Assembly (NCBI RefSeq): GCF_027596085.1
Contig: NC_072457.1
Span: forward strand, 2,260,471 to 2,324,470
Direction of reading: 5' to 3'
DNA length: 64,000 nt
DNA from: Anoplopoma fimbria
Taxonomy: Eukaryota; Chordata; Actinopteri; Perciformes; Anoplopomatidae
This document shows positions 23,910 through 38,963 of the stretch, in pieces. The translations under genes and the position numbers were made by a program. The notes below the pieces were generated by a model. It saw only the letters and a list, made by a program, of their open reading frames with translations. It ran no database searches and had not been told where the DNA came from. Every line of letters begins with the position of its first letter. The first letter of the stretch is position 1.

Positions 23910-25629
23910 ACCAATCGGTCTCTGTCATCACCACCTCCTCACCCACCGTCTCCCTCTTCACCTTGTCCGTATCGTCTCCCCTTTGTTATCGACCTGGTCC
24001 CCCCCCCTCCATCATTCTGTCTGCGCCTCCATCTGCTCGATCGCTCCTCAGAGCCGGCCGTGCAGACAGTCATCTGACAGCCATGTGAATTTTACGCACT
24101 CGCCGAGTACAATTATGTTCAGCTAATTAGCTGAAATGGCAGCTGGGCGCCGCGGAGCTGGCACTTTATGATCTTTGATAACAAGACTTCCAGAGTCTAT
24201 GAAACTTTGGGTTGTTTAAAAATCAGAATGGGGAACTCAATATGGGGTCTCAACCCCCCCAAAAAAACACTTATTTAAGCATCATATGCATTCTCATATG
24301 CAAACTTTTTCAAATATCTTTGGACATTTGAGCCCCAAATCTTCCAACTCTATGAAAGGAAAGATTGCAGCTCGAATTGCTTTATAGAAGAATATCTATA
24401 AAGCAACAATCTGATGGTTTCACACGGGAGTGAAAGTCTGATGTTATGGGATCAAGTCATCCCCCGCGACCTCCTCCTCCTACCCAAACTTTACCGCTTT
24501 TTATACTCTGTAGATAGAGAGAAATATCTCAATTTTAAAAAAGCAACAACTTTGCAGACAATGTTGTGTTTCTGTAGGACCCCCATCACCCATCATTCAA
24601 TCCTGATTGAAAAAGTAAGGTTTTCAGGGCCTTTTAAGCAATGAAGGTGCTCAGTGGCCAGAGCCAGTTGACTGCAGCTGAACTGAAAGAGTCCCAGGTG
24701 TGGTGACCCAGGCGAAGATGAAGCACGGCAGTTCTAAGATAGCTCGCAATGCTCAGAAACCCCAAACAACTCCTGGCTCTCTGCTACGCAGTCAAAACTC
24801 AGCCTGGAGTCTATTCAGGGTTTAATGAATACTCTAGAAGAGACAAGTGGAGAGGACTGTCTTCTGGGGTTATCAGATGGACATCTCCCAGCACAGATGG
24901 CGTGTTAAATTCTGCCCCACTACTCCAGAACAATTCCATCAGTACCACAAAAGGGAAGAAGACCACAGAGCGTTGCAGCTTGTGTAAATAAACCTCAGCA
25001 CACACTATTAATGAGCCTTGTTAACCAGGGGACAGCTCACACGCCAGCCACTTAGACCCTTTGAACAAACTGCATCTGGTCTGATTAATAGGACCTTGAA
25101 GGTGTCAGAACACGTGTCCAAAACCCCCCCGCGTGATCGGCGGAGGCAGCCTCTTTTTGAGCGATGTGTTGTTTATTTAATCAGCAGGTTCGGTCGAAGC
25201 GTGTCAATTATTCCCGGGCACTTGGAGGGATGTAAGGAAGGGCGTGGGAGTGCTCGGGGTAAACGGAAGATGAATCGCGAGAGGAGCAATCTGTGGGGCG
25301 TGCGTGTCAGAGCTGTGTGTCCGTGTGATTTTTGGGATGGCGGAGTCGCTAACTAATTCCAGAAGGGGAAGCTGTAACAGACGTGAGGGAAATCAAACTA
25401 CGACTCCATCCAAACATCGCACCAGGCAGGCTCCCAGTCTGTCCTCCATCCAATTACACGGCAGAGAAACGACGTTCATTTGTTTTCAGCCTATTCAGTA
25501 CTTAACTTGCATCTGGTAGGTGAGAAATTACTCAGAGCTGGAACGAGATAACAGAAGGTTTAGACTGTTATCTCTGAGCCACATGTAGCCCGCTGGCCCC
25601 AGACCAAACCCTTGCAGTACCTTTTTTTT
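23910..25629. other. Gene-free stretch with conserved-looking blocks
   Basis: 24080-24200 has complex sequence around ATGTTCAGCTAATTAGCTGA and GGCGCCGCGGAGCTGG. 25100-25300 is likewise complex, with GTTTATTTAATCAGCAGG. Both look like fish conserved non-coding elements by texture. Frames at 24749-24991 and 25018-25356 are open, but I see no splice-bounded exon or known motif. Confidence 0.3.
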
Positions 25630-25668
25630 CCTTCTTCTTCTTCTCCTCCTCCTCCTCCTCCTCCTCCT
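25630..25668. repeat. (CTT)n to (CTC)n trinucleotide run
   Basis: Four CTT units merge into about eight CCT units. A 12-14 T run lies at about 25738. Confidence 0.93.
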
Positions 25669-26299
25669 AAGCCCAGTGCTGTAAAGCCTCCCACTCTCGC
25701 AGCGATGAAAGAATCCCAGTGGGCGTCGACCACAATGCTTTTTTTTTTTTTAAATCCCCAATCGCGTTACATTCAAACCCCCTGAGAGTTCATTCATTTT
25801 TCAACCGGTGCCGTGCAGTCATGTCTAATTGTGTCTCTGGGTTCCGCTCATCATTTATTGCTGATGATGTGCGAGCGTGGACCCCTCTGTCAGAACAAAC
25901 GAATGCCTCTGAGGCAAAACACACGATGTTACAGAGAGAAAACAGCATCAACAATACAGCATCAACAACACAGCATCAAAGAGCAGCAGAGCACCAGTCC
26001 GGACCACAGATCCCAGCCGGGTCCACCATCACACTGGGACTCAATCAGAGCAAACACAGTGGGTTCAAGTACTGACACCCTTAAGGCTGTTGTCTGTGTG
26101 AACAGGGGGAAGGTGTATCCAATACTATTCACTGCAGGTGACCAATGATGAGAGCTGAGTGTACACAGAAAACAAATGTGTGCTTTTTATTCAAACTGTC
26201 AGTATGACTACTGATGGCCATGTCTCTAAAACCACATTTTGTAGTTTTTACATTTCTGTTTGTGTCTTATATCTAATTGATCTTAAAAGGTAGGCTGTT
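25669..26299. other. Gene-free stretch, partly complex
   Basis: 25800-25880 (CAGTCATGTCTAATTGTGTC onward) is complex and could be conserved. 25945-25985 contains three imperfect repeats of CAGCATCAACAA. No gene is supported. Confidence 0.35.
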
Positions 26300-26960
26300 T
26301 CTTTGTCTCCAATGTCTATGCTAAGCTAGGCTAATTGCCTCCTGGCCCCAGCTCCTAACTGTATATTAGAAGTGGACCTGGTCACAACTATTTAAATATG
26401 GGCTACAGTTTTTAAGCCTCAAGTTTGATGTTTTAGGATTTTGCTGACATTTTCAGGCAAAGAAAATGATAATATTCCCTACATATTAAATAACTTGCAT
26501 GAACTGAAAACACATGGTGAAAGGGTTGAAGTTTTAAGACAAAAACACAGACAATTCCCAGACTGGAAAAAAACAGCAAAGCAATAAATCAATCTCAAGG
26601 TAACACCGCCCTAAAGCATTCCCAGTATTTGACTCTAAATGGAGCATCATTCACTAAATGAACATCATGCTGTATTGAAGAAGACTTGAAACTAGAGATT
26701 GAGACCATAAACTCATGTTTACAATGTTTACTGAGGGAATAAATCAAGAGAGAAGTAGAGTCATTTTCTCATAGACTTCTATACAACCAGAGGAGTCGCC
26801 CCCTGATGGACAGCAGAGAGAATGCAAGTTAAAAACACTTCATTATTGGCTTCTCTTCACTCCATCTGCTCATTACGTAGAGCCTAAATATGAGAGTGAT
26901 ATCTTCTCATCACACCCAGTGAAAAAACACATTTCCCTAAATGTCAAACTATTCTAGATT
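26300..26960 (-). repeat. Nested dispersed repeats
   Basis: 26300-26375 (TCTATGCTAAGCTAGGCTAA and GGCCCCAGCTCCTAACTG) and 26885-26955 (TATGAGAGTGATATCTTCTC and TAAATGTCAAACTATTC) look like two parts of one family, the TTAGCTTAGC repeat also seen at 2080-2220 in the other orientation. Between them lies a separate element at 26606-26866, which fits insertion of one repeat into another. Confidence 0.5.
26606..26866 (+). repeat. Dispersed repeat fragment (GAGTCGCCCCCTG family)
   Basis: From GCCCTAAAGCATTCCC through GACTCTAAATGGAGCATCAT to GAGTCGCCCCCTGATGGACA it matches 37672-37940 closely, at over 90 percent by eye along most of its length. The two are about 11 kb apart in the same orientation. 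Confidence 0.9.
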
Positions 26961-27726
26961 GCTGCTATAGGCATTATAATGCAGCATGGCATACTCATTT
27001 AGATGGGAACTCCATATGGGGTACGAGTGGATCCTTTATCAGTCTCTCCCTCTGTCATAGACCTCGAAGATATATTCTGTAGAATGCTACTGGGATTGCA
27101 TGTTCATTTGTATGCATTGGGGCCCTTCTTTTCTACCGTTGGCATTTGCAAATGAGGCTTGAAGAGTGCAGCATGCTGAGGTATACCTGACAATGTAGGG
27201 CTCCTTTACTAGACGGAGACTTTTTCTTCTTATGCTCAGGCTATAAAATGCGCAAAGTTATCTCTCTTTCTTTATCCCAAAATTATTCTGGTGCATAAAA
27301 CATGCTTTCATTCCCATTATAGCTCCGTGGCATTGCTACTTTGGCTATATACCGACAGCTTCTGCTCTTACCTCATAGTGTGTGAAATGGATCCCATCAA
27401 ACGCAACCCCCAAGTAGAAACAGAAAATGTCTTCTTTAGGACAATATAACACTAAATCAGATAGGCACAACCCCTTAAATTGGACTTCCGATTCAATTGG
27501 ACTATTCCACGGCATGTAAAACTCCAATTTATATGACATGACTGACATCTGATGGGAGTCTCTCCGTCATATAATCCCAGTTTGGGTTGGAGCAGCAGTA
27601 CTGAGACAGCATCTCGGTCAGGCGGAGGTAGTTATAGACAGGCTGTAGTTGGGAGTTCATGGACGGATGGATGCTGCACCCTGTACTGTCAATTACCAGC
27701 GCTCTCTTCAGCCAGAACCTTGCTTG

Positions 27727-27730
<4 letters not shown>
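26961..27730. other. Complex non-repetitive block, candidate conserved element
   Basis: A long unique-looking sequence without simple repeats. A 67-codon minus-strand frame at 27345-27548 is open with a protein-like mix, but I see no splice sites or motif to support it. Conserved non-coding DNA is the likelier reading. Confidence 0.25.

Positions 27731-27761
<31 letters not shown>
27731..27761. repeat. (TG)n microsatellite
   Basis: About 15 units. Confidence 0.95.
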
Positions 27762-27762
<1 letters not shown>

Positions 27763-28327
27763 GGATGCGCATGAGAATATGTGTCTCTTCTCCTTTGGGC
27801 CAAGCTTATATTCGCCAATTTCTTTTTTCTGTCTCTGCCACCATCCATCAGATTCTTCTCCCCATCAGCCTGGCCGGGGCCACCATTTTGATTTAAAGGA
27901 AAAGGCCTCCCCGAAATAAGACCGGTCCTTCTTCTCTCGGAGTGGGCCGCAAATCAGACCGATAAGGCCTTCGCTTAGTATTAATGGTGCGGAAAATTTA
28001 ATTAAGGGCAAACGTTGGGAGAGAAAAAAAACGTCTCAGTGGAGAGCGGGAGAAGAGGAGGAGAAGGGGAGAAAGACAGACGCAGGGAAGAGTTATAAGA
28101 AGACGAGGAAGAGGATGCTTATAGGCAGATTGGGGGAGGAGAAAAGGAGTTAGAGAGACGTGTGGAGTGGTGGGAGAGGTGGGATGGTGGGATGCAATTT
28201 GGGATGGAAGACGGTAACTGTCCGGCTCGACTCGATAACGAGGCCTTTAAAAAAAAAAAAAAAAGTAATTTTCCCTCCACAAACTCATACTGTTAATGGG
28301 ATTTCTGCTCTCTGCCCCTGCTGTCTT

Positions 28328-28329
<2 letters not shown>
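27762..28329. other. Gene-free stretch
   Basis: 27870-28020 is complex, with GTATTAATGGTGCGGAAAAT and TTTAATTAAGGGCAAACG, and could be a conserved non-coding element. 28030-28200 is purine-rich. A 16-A run lies at about 28249-28264. Confidence 0.35.

Positions 28330-28407
<78 letters not shown>
28330..28407. repeat. (CA)n microsatellite
   Basis: About 39 units. Confidence 0.98.
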
Positions 28408-28411
<4 letters not shown>

Positions 28412-28542
28412 AATGACAAATAAAAATGGTCTCAATTCCACACATATAACAGTTCTCTCTCTTCGTCTCTCTCCGGTGAACTCTGTCTTTATTCAGATGG
28501 CCACTAAACACACAGTCAGTGAATTTTTCTTTTGCATACAAA

Positions 28543-28580
28543 ACACACACACACTCACACACTCACACACACACACACAC
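28543..28580. repeat. (CA)n microsatellite with CT interruptions
   Basis: CA units interrupted twice by ACTC. Confidence 0.93.
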
Positions 28581-31594
<3,014 letters not shown>

Positions 31595-31660
31595 GGCGGA
31601 CACACAAGTTAAACGCATCCATGTGACTAAGCAACGACCAGAACTAGTGACGTAGTATAG
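31595..31660 (+). repeat. Dispersed repeat fragment, partner of 6190-6255
   Basis: GGACACACAAGTTAAACGCA and CCATGTGACTAAGCAACGAC align with the copy at 6190. Confidence 0.5.
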
Positions 31661-31897
31661 ACCACTTATGGTGGGTGGAAATTAGGACAGGTTGATGTGC
31701 CCAACAAACACAGGACTTTCAACCACAAGAAGGGTGTTTGACGTCACATGTCCCAAAGTGTTGTTGTGGTTGGTGATGTTTTTTCTAAACCAGACTTTCT
31801 ATGACGCGAAGGAAGACGTGGGAGTTTGATGTCAATCGACATGAAACCAACAGATGACATTTCATTACTATATCATGAACTGTCTGAATCTTCAAGA

Positions 31898-32203
31898 AGT
31901 ACTACCCTGAGCCTTCCTCGTAGCACTTATTGCATTCGTATTCGTTTACTGCACTTATCCTATTCGTAGTAGTTTGTAGCACTTATTGTATTCGTATTAG
32001 TTTGTTGCAATTATTGTTTTCGTAGTAATTTGCCTCTGCACTATACTTTTACTCTGGTTTATGCTTTAAGATGCTTGTTTAAGAAAGAAGATGCACTTAT
32101 GACTTCTGGTGACTAGTAGTTCTCTTGAATACCTATGTTGAATACACTTCCTGTAAGTCACTTTGGATGAAAGCGTCTGCTGAATGACTGTAATGTAATG
32201 TAA
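31898..32203 (+). mobile_element. LINE/SINE-like repeat, longer copy
   Basis: Starts at AGTACTACCCTGAGCCTTCC. It contains about three imperfect units of about 31 bp built on GCACTTATTGTATTCGTATT, then a unique part. It ends at 32154-32203 in GTAAGTCACTTTGGATGAAA, GCGTCTGCTGAATGACTG and TAATG repeats. That ending is the same tail as the SINE at 1653-1923. A second copy lies at 62915-63170. I read it as the 3' end of a non-LTR element or a SINE using that tail. No tRNA head is visible. Confidence 0.8.
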
Positions 32204-34350
32204 CTGCCATTAGACTGTATTGGGATATGTATTGAAACCCCAAGAACAGGGAAGCAAATCTAACATAAAATAACAACTTCAGGGTCTGGGGCCCTTAAAG
32301 ACTTTTTCGCATGGACTTACAATTGGAAAGTTGGATTTTTTTAAGGGTAAATCAACTTCCCAGTACAAACTTTTTCGATTCATCGGGGTCCTAAGAGGTG
32401 TAAAATGCACTCATAGTGTTAGGGTTAGGTTTACGTGAACGAGGCTGGGCAAAGGGCTTGAAGGCGGAATGAAAGGAAAACGCTAATTTGCTTGCTGTTT
32501 GGGCCACATGAAAGCAGAAGATTGCTGTAAGGCCAGAGTCATTTTATCTGATTCATATACTCCAAAGTAAAACTTTTTTGCTTCATGCAGCACTGAGCAA
32601 CTTCAACCCCTGACTCCATTTCTAGTTCTCTTTATAAATCAGGGAGTGGTTGTTTGCACAGAGGAAGTTCTCTCCTCGGCTATTAAAGCACTGCTAGTGC
32701 AAAATGAAATGCATACATTTAGATTTCCTAGTCTCTTCATACAACTGTGAGGTTAAAGCGTTGTGCTCTGCATGCATACAGTAGAATGGCAGCAATTGTA
32801 GTCTCCAATTATTACATCAACACAGCAGAGAAATACTTCACAGGCTAGAAATATATTGTAAAACTATAATTTACCCTGTCAAACCATCCAGATGACGGAT
32901 CATTCCTAGTCATTGTCGCTCTCAAAAGCAGCTATTATTACTCAAATTGCTACCCAGACATTTGATTGTTGTAGAAAACTGTTTTCTTAGCTGTTTTATT
33001 GACCTGCACTATAAAAGCAGAAATCTGGGGTTTCAGTCAACTAATGAATCCATCATTCAAATCAATAACTTTACAATGATTTACAACAAACACATAAAAT
33101 CTGCACATAGAAAATGAAAGAATTAGATTGCAGAACATTTTTGCTTGAATCAACATTAATTAAAATACGCTTCCTGTAAGGAACCATCATGTACAAATCA
33201 AACAGAAGACTTTGCTTTAGAGCATCATCATAGTACCTTGCCTAAAGCACCACACACAAACCAGCGCTACTACATTAAATATTACCCCATCCAAGCTCTG
33301 GTTTGTGTCAGTTAGTTAGTAATCTGATTAGACACAAATGAGTATAGTGATATGCTCCATTTTAGCGTCAATTTAAATAATGGATTAATTAAAGCTAGGG
33401 CTCTTTTACAAGACAACGCTTCAATAAATGTAAGAAATGGAGGTGCTTGGTGTCATTATTTTAATTGGTAATGTGCTTCAGTCATGCATTTTCAAACAAA
33501 TTGGCAAGAAATAATATGAGCACATTAGAAAAAAACAGCTTTTGCTATCCTTTGGCTACACGTTTCATTCAACACCATCATTTATTTTCTTATTTTCAAC
33601 TGTCACAGAGAAAGACTCCAAGTCCAATATCACTGTCAAAACCATTTAAAAATGTGCCCCTTCCTGAGCTCACTGATATTGAGTTAATTACCTCAGAGAA
33701 CCTCACCTACAGACATGCAAGCAATCTTAACACAACCACAGGACATGAGCGCCCGTCAAACCAGAACCAAACGCACCTGATGCCCTCTTCTGCTGCATAT
33801 TGAACGGCAGTCAACCAAGGGCTTTATTCTCAGTGTGGCTTATTGGACACGACCATGGTTATAGTAGAGTTAAGCGGCATTCCTCTGTGGCCACCCACAT
33901 TAATATTCTATATGCAGCTGTGAAATTGGAAGAAGCTTTGGACCAAATCAAAGGACAGAAAATATCCTCAAGCACCAGTGCCGCTGAAAATCTAACGGAA
34001 ACAAGCTACACCCCAAGCAGTAAATTACACTGATATATGTGTATGAAAGCTGGACTCAGTGCCAAGTATGTAGTTACACCAATGACTGAGCAGCCATATT
34101 GGTTTGTTTATGTCCACCTGTCGGTTTGTTCGCTTCATTTCACATGTTTATAAATAGCTCTAAAATGTGAAAATATTGCAAAACACATGCAGACAAAAGA
34201 AAATGAGACTGTATCTAGTGATGCTCTAATCAATATTCTATTTTTTTAAAAATGGGTGATATTACTATCACTATCACTGTGTACTGTGATAGGTGTCAAT
34301 TGTATTTACAAGGATTATCACCCACTCTGCAGTTCCACTTAGACAACCAA
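32204..34350. other. Gene-free stretch
   Basis: AT-rich and unique-looking. The 112-codon frame at 33465-33803 has no recognisable motif or splice context. No gene is called. Confidence 0.45.
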
Positions 34351-34581
34351 GTCTCCTGAAAAATAAATTTGAGATTGTACGATTCTTTAAATCAAAGTTC
34401 TTGGAAACAAAACTACTTGGCTAAGGTAAGAAAAAACATTCTGTTTTGTGTTCAATTATTTATATAACAATCTAACGTTAAAATGTAACTAGCGTTAGAA
34501 ACACACACGGCTCACTTTCTTGCGTAACATTACGCAACAGTTGTAACACAGTGCGTAAAATTAAGTTTTGTAAGACATTTT

Positions 34582-34735
34582 ATGTAAAACAACATTACGG
34601 AAAACGGAAAACAACGTTACGGAAAACAACATTATGTGAAACAACATTACGTGAAACAACATTACGTGAAACAACGTTACGGAAAACAACGTTACGGAAA
34701 ACAACGTTATGGAAAAAAAAGTTACTCAAAACAAC
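34582..34735 (+). repeat. 15-bp minisatellite
   Basis: About ten imperfect units of GGAAAACAACGTTAC, with variants ending GTGAAACAACATTAC. Because the unit is 15 bp, frames stay open through it and give repeats such as KTTLR. Upstream, 34360-34450 resembles a fish repeat also seen at about 60510-60590. Confidence 0.93.
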
Positions 34736-35500
34736 CAAACTTGCAGAACTTTGCCACTTCTTGTACAACTAAGTATTCCATTTTATTCCATTTATGTCGT
34801 CCCACTTCTCTGTTGTGTCTCTTAGCTTATATATAAAACCCATTTCCAGCTGCAACATGCAACAGGTCTCAGCAAAAACATCTTTGATAAACCCACTGCA
34901 CGCTAACTATCCAGCACCAAATGCCCTTTTCAGGAGTAAGTAGAGACCAAAACAGAGCTAAAAGGACAGTGAATATTAGACCTTTGTCATCAAGAGGCCT
35001 GAAACAAGATTACAAATAAACACTTGTTATGCTGGATTCAAAATAAATTGCTGAAACATATACCATATAAACTTTATGCAGTGATAATATTTCAATGTAG
35101 AGTGGCTGAAGCAGGTTTAAGTGCTTTGTCTTCCCCTTCATTTGATCAAACTGATCAATAACAAATTGACGTTTCTAAAGTGAGGAATACAAGTTTGCTC
35201 TAATAAGCATATTTGGATTTTGACTGAACAAAGGGGCCAATTTATGTAATCACATTTTGTTGTTAATATATCCCCAACATTTGTATTTAAACATGTTGCT
35301 GTACTATGATTGAAAGGAACAGCTTGGCAATTCTGAGAAAACCATTATATTTTCTTATGAATACCTTTTATATTGCATCATGTGGATACAATAACCACGC
35401 AGTTGCACACCTTCACTCTCCATTTCATTCAACTCGAAAAGTCAGAAAACTACTTTTCCGCACAACCATTCCCTCCAATTCCTCATCTTTCTTCCTTCAG
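34736..35500. other. Gene-free stretch
   Basis: AT-rich. It ends in a pyrimidine-rich acceptor-like sequence (35481-35500) before the candidate exon. Confidence 0.5.
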
Positions 35501-35688
35501 AGGCCTCGGAGGACCCAGAGTCAGACAGGGGGACTGACTGTCAGACTGAAGCCCAGGGGAAGTCTTCATACTCAGGCAGAACTTGGCTCGGTGACCCCCT
35601 GGCCTCCATCACTGTGCTCGTGAAGCCTCTGGGAGGAACGGCGCAGCTTCTAATGGGCACAGATGGCGCGTTGTCACGAGCCAAGTAA
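35501..35688 (+). CDS. Candidate terminal exon of an unknown gene
   Basis: A strong acceptor-like sequence (TCATCTTTCTTCCTTCAG) ends at 35500. Then comes a GC-richer frame of 61 codons to a TAA at 35686-35688, in phase for an exon that borrows one base from upstream. The product begins ASEDPESDRG and contains WLGDPLASITVLVKPLGGTA. By hand about 65 percent of third positions are G or C, against an AT-rich background. There is no ATG start, which fits a downstream exon. The other two frames hit stops. A GTGAGT donor-like site at 35692 could instead end a non-coding exon. I do not recognise the protein, and I cannot see partner exons. Confidence 0.3.
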
Positions 35689-35691
35689 TGT

Positions 35692-36169
35692 GTGAGTATC
35701 TGGTTCCACTGCTACATTCTCTCAAAGGCTCAGAGTCAACACTGCAGTGCGCCATCGCATGACAGAACTAATGTAATGTGCACACGAACGGCCAAACTGT
35801 ATTTCTGTGGTGCTTTCATAATTAGACCTTACTCATAAACTGGCTCACGCTTCAGACAAAGAAGGACAGAGGAAAGGGAAATTATTTCTTAAAATGACAT
35901 TATTTACAGAAACAAGGGACTGATGTGTGAAATGGTGTGTGTGCAGAGGCGAGTGGAGAATAGTACGTGAAAATGTTGGATGATAAAAGAAAAGACAAAA
36001 CCAAAAAAACAAACCCTGGAGCCCACAGAGGAGCCTACAGTAGACTCAACTAGCCAGCTTTGGGGGCTTAACAGAACCTCAGCCCAGGTGAACCGCCTCT
36101 CGAACGGGAGAAAACACAAGCAGGCCAAGCAGACTCTACTCCCACATTAAACTTTACTCTACTACTATA
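35692..36169. other. Gene-free stretch
   Basis: No repeat or gene is recognised. If 35501-35688 is a last exon, this would hold its 3' untranslated region, but I see no clear AATAAA within the first few hundred bases. Confidence 0.4.
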
Positions 36170-36338
36170 ATGTAACTCATTACATATTAGGGTGAAGACT
36201 TGGATCAAGGTTAGGTTTAGGTTAAGTTAGGGTAAAGGTTGGGAACAGGCCGGTAGCTGTTATGGTTAGGGTTCGGGTAAGTCTCCACGAAATGAATGCA
36301 AGTCAATGTAATGTCCCCATAAGTCATGAAAACCAGAC
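36170..36338 (+). repeat. TG-linked dispersed repeat
   Basis: GGTTAGGTTTAGGTTAAG, AAGTCTCCACGAAATGAATG and GTCAATGTAATGTCCCCATA are the usual phrases that precede (TG)n in this family. The GGTTAGGG words belong to it and are not telomeric. Confidence 0.65.
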
Positions 36339-36462
<124 letters not shown>

Positions 36463-36570
36463 AATGTCGTGAACCTTTCTGTCACTCTACATCTACCTGC
36501 CTGCCAGATGCCTGCTAACAAGGGCCTAGCTCCTCGCAGGCTAATACTCTACCTGCCTGTCATACACAAG

Positions 36571-36571
<1 letters not shown>

Positions 36572-36639
<68 letters not shown>

Positions 36640-36684
36640 CTACACACACAAACACTCACACACACACACACACACACACACACA
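36572..36684. repeat. (CA)n microsatellite, long
   Basis: About 38 pure units, then interrupted CA to 36684. It is complementary to the TG tract only about 110 bp upstream. Confidence 0.97.
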
Positions 36685-37559
36685 GCATACAAGCCAGACA
36701 ACAGCTTGGCTGCTTTCACAGACCGGTGCAGGACTGACTAATCAGTGTGACTCACACATCTCTGTGTGCCCAAGACCTGGCCTCTACTTAATGCAGGATG
36801 TCAGGAAGTACACACACAAACACACACCTACACACACATACACACACACAGCAGCATGGAGGTGAAACATACTCTGTATTCAGTGTGTGTCCTCATCTTC
36901 GAGTCACAAACGTTGTCCGTCCATGGCTCTGAATTGGTCTCCATCAATTAAGTACCTGAGATAAGACCACACAGCTCTGTGTGTTGGATGATGTTGTGTC
37001 AGTGAGTGTGTGCTTATGTGTTGTCACTGTCAAAACAACTGTAAATGTCTGACGACAGCTACTGCCGCCCTATAAGAAAGGAAGGGAACTCAAATGAACG
37101 GACAGGGGAAAAGAAAGAAGAGAATTCAGACGGCCAAAGAAATGCCTTTTATTAAATGACAGACTATCAAAGTTCCCTTTTACATAAAATGTTTAATGAG
37201 AAACAGCATCCATGCAACATGCAGTGCTGTGCAGCTTCCAGCCACTACCGCTGCTCCACATTGTGGATTCCAAACAGCTCTTATGAATTTACCCCCTTCG
37301 TAAAGCCTCGATTCCACCTGTGCAGCACCAAACAGCTGGGAGCTAAAGTTAACAAGTGACAAGTGCTGGAGGCGGCTGGGCATCGAGCAGCTGAGAGCCA
37401 GATATAAACGGAATGAAATGCCAGAAAACGTTAGACTTAGATTTGACAGGTGAGGACTACAAAGGGATGTTCTCTTCGTATAGTTCGTACCTGATTTATA
37501 CAGATATGTGAGTCAGTATTTAGTGATGATTAGAAAGATCAGAGCAACTGATGTAGCGT
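36685..37559. other. Gene-free stretch
   Basis: Short CA-rich bits at 36809-36850. No gene is seen. Confidence 0.5.
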
Positions 37560-37955
37560 AAAGAAATACGGCCGTCGCCATGTTGTTTTTTTCCCAACCA
37601 ATTAACCGGAGTTTCCATATTTGGAATGCGGAGGAGTGACGTAGAGACTCTGTCAGTCACAGTTAGCCCGCCCTAAAGCATCCCCTGCTTTATGGTCTGT
37701 TTGACTCTAAATGGAGCATCATTTACTAAATGAACATCATGCTGTATTGAAGAAGACTTGAAACTAGAGATTGAGACCATAAACTCATGTTTACAATGTT
37801 TACTGAGGGAATAAATCAAGAGAGAAGTAGAGTCATTTTCTCATAGACTTCTATACAACCAGAGGAGTCGCCCCCTGGTGGACAGGAGAGAGAATGCAGG
37901 TTTTAGGACACTTCCCCATTGGCTTCACCATGCAGAACCAGAGGTTGCCTGTTGC
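37560..37955 (+). repeat. Dispersed repeat, longest copy (GAGTCGCCCCCTG family)
   Basis: Includes GGCCGTCGCCATGTTG at the 5' side, GACTCTAAATGGAGCATCAT, GAGTCGCCCCCTGGTGGACA and GGCTTCACCATGCAGAACCA. It is the longest of three same-orientation copies (also 15849 and 26606). It is non-coding and the class is unknown. Confidence 0.85.
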
Positions 37956-38377
37956 CGTTAAACCTGACCAATGAAGGCTACATAAAAAACAACAAACCAC
38001 CAACAGCTGAGTAAAATCTTAACCAGCCTTAAATTCTAACGAACATAATCATCATATTGACGTGTTTTTTGTCTTTTTCATACAGCGTAACAGCACGGAA
38101 CTGCATCCCTAACCCTGTTAAATTCACCATATGCCTTTATTCTCCCCATGTGTATCACAAACACTCACATATGAACAGATTGAAATACTGAAATAACCAC
38201 CAACAGGTTCGTCCTTATGAGTTGCTCCAAAAGTTCGTACTCAATACAGAGATTGGAATAATATTAAATATAAAACAATCAAGAGTAATTAAACTGAATA
38301 CGCAACATGCTCTCCTTTACAAACGCCAAAGTGCGGCTTCAGCGGAGCCCGAAGTTTCACTCTGCTCAGTCGATTTC

Positions 38378-38380
<3 letters not shown>
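37956..38380. other. Gene-free stretch
   Basis: AT-rich. Nothing is recognised. Confidence 0.5.

Positions 38381-38446
<66 letters not shown>
38381..38446. repeat. (TG)n microsatellite
   Basis: About 33 uninterrupted units. Confidence 0.97.
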
Positions 38447-38449
<3 letters not shown>

Positions 38450-38613
38450 CTCTGTCAGGTACAGATGAGCTAGCAGACTAATAATAAAGACTTTAGCACT
38501 GAATATTCAGCAAGCCGCACACTGCTGAGCACATGGGAAATCCAGGAGCAACACATTTTGCCATCTTGCAGTACTGAGAAAACATGTCGGTACTTTGATA
38601 TTTATTTTCTGTC

Positions 38614-38630
38614 TGTGTGTGTGTGTGTTA

Positions 38631-38729
<99 letters not shown>

Positions 38730-38741
38730 TGTGTGTGTGTG
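38614..38741. repeat. (TG)n microsatellite, interrupted
   Basis: About 60 units with TTAG and TTTG interruptions at both ends. Confidence 0.97.
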
Positions 38742-38908
38742 CTTTCACTTAATTTAGGCTGCGGCACACTTACGGAACACAGAGTTTCATTTAAGTGCAT
38801 TAAGTTCCCATCACTTCCCATCACTCTTCCATCAAACAAATTCCAAAAAAGCAAAATGGCTGCACGTATGAAGCCGTAGTCCCCTAACCAAAAGACTCAC
38901 ACAGTAAA

Positions 38909-38963
38909 ACACACACACACACACATAAATAAACACATACAGTAAACACACACACACACACAC

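Noticed and set aside
36185..36275. Interstitial telomeric repeat (GGTTAGG words; also near 6050 and 32420)
   Set aside because: The words are few, imperfect and part of the TG-linked repeat or its surroundings; there is no tandem TTAGGG array.
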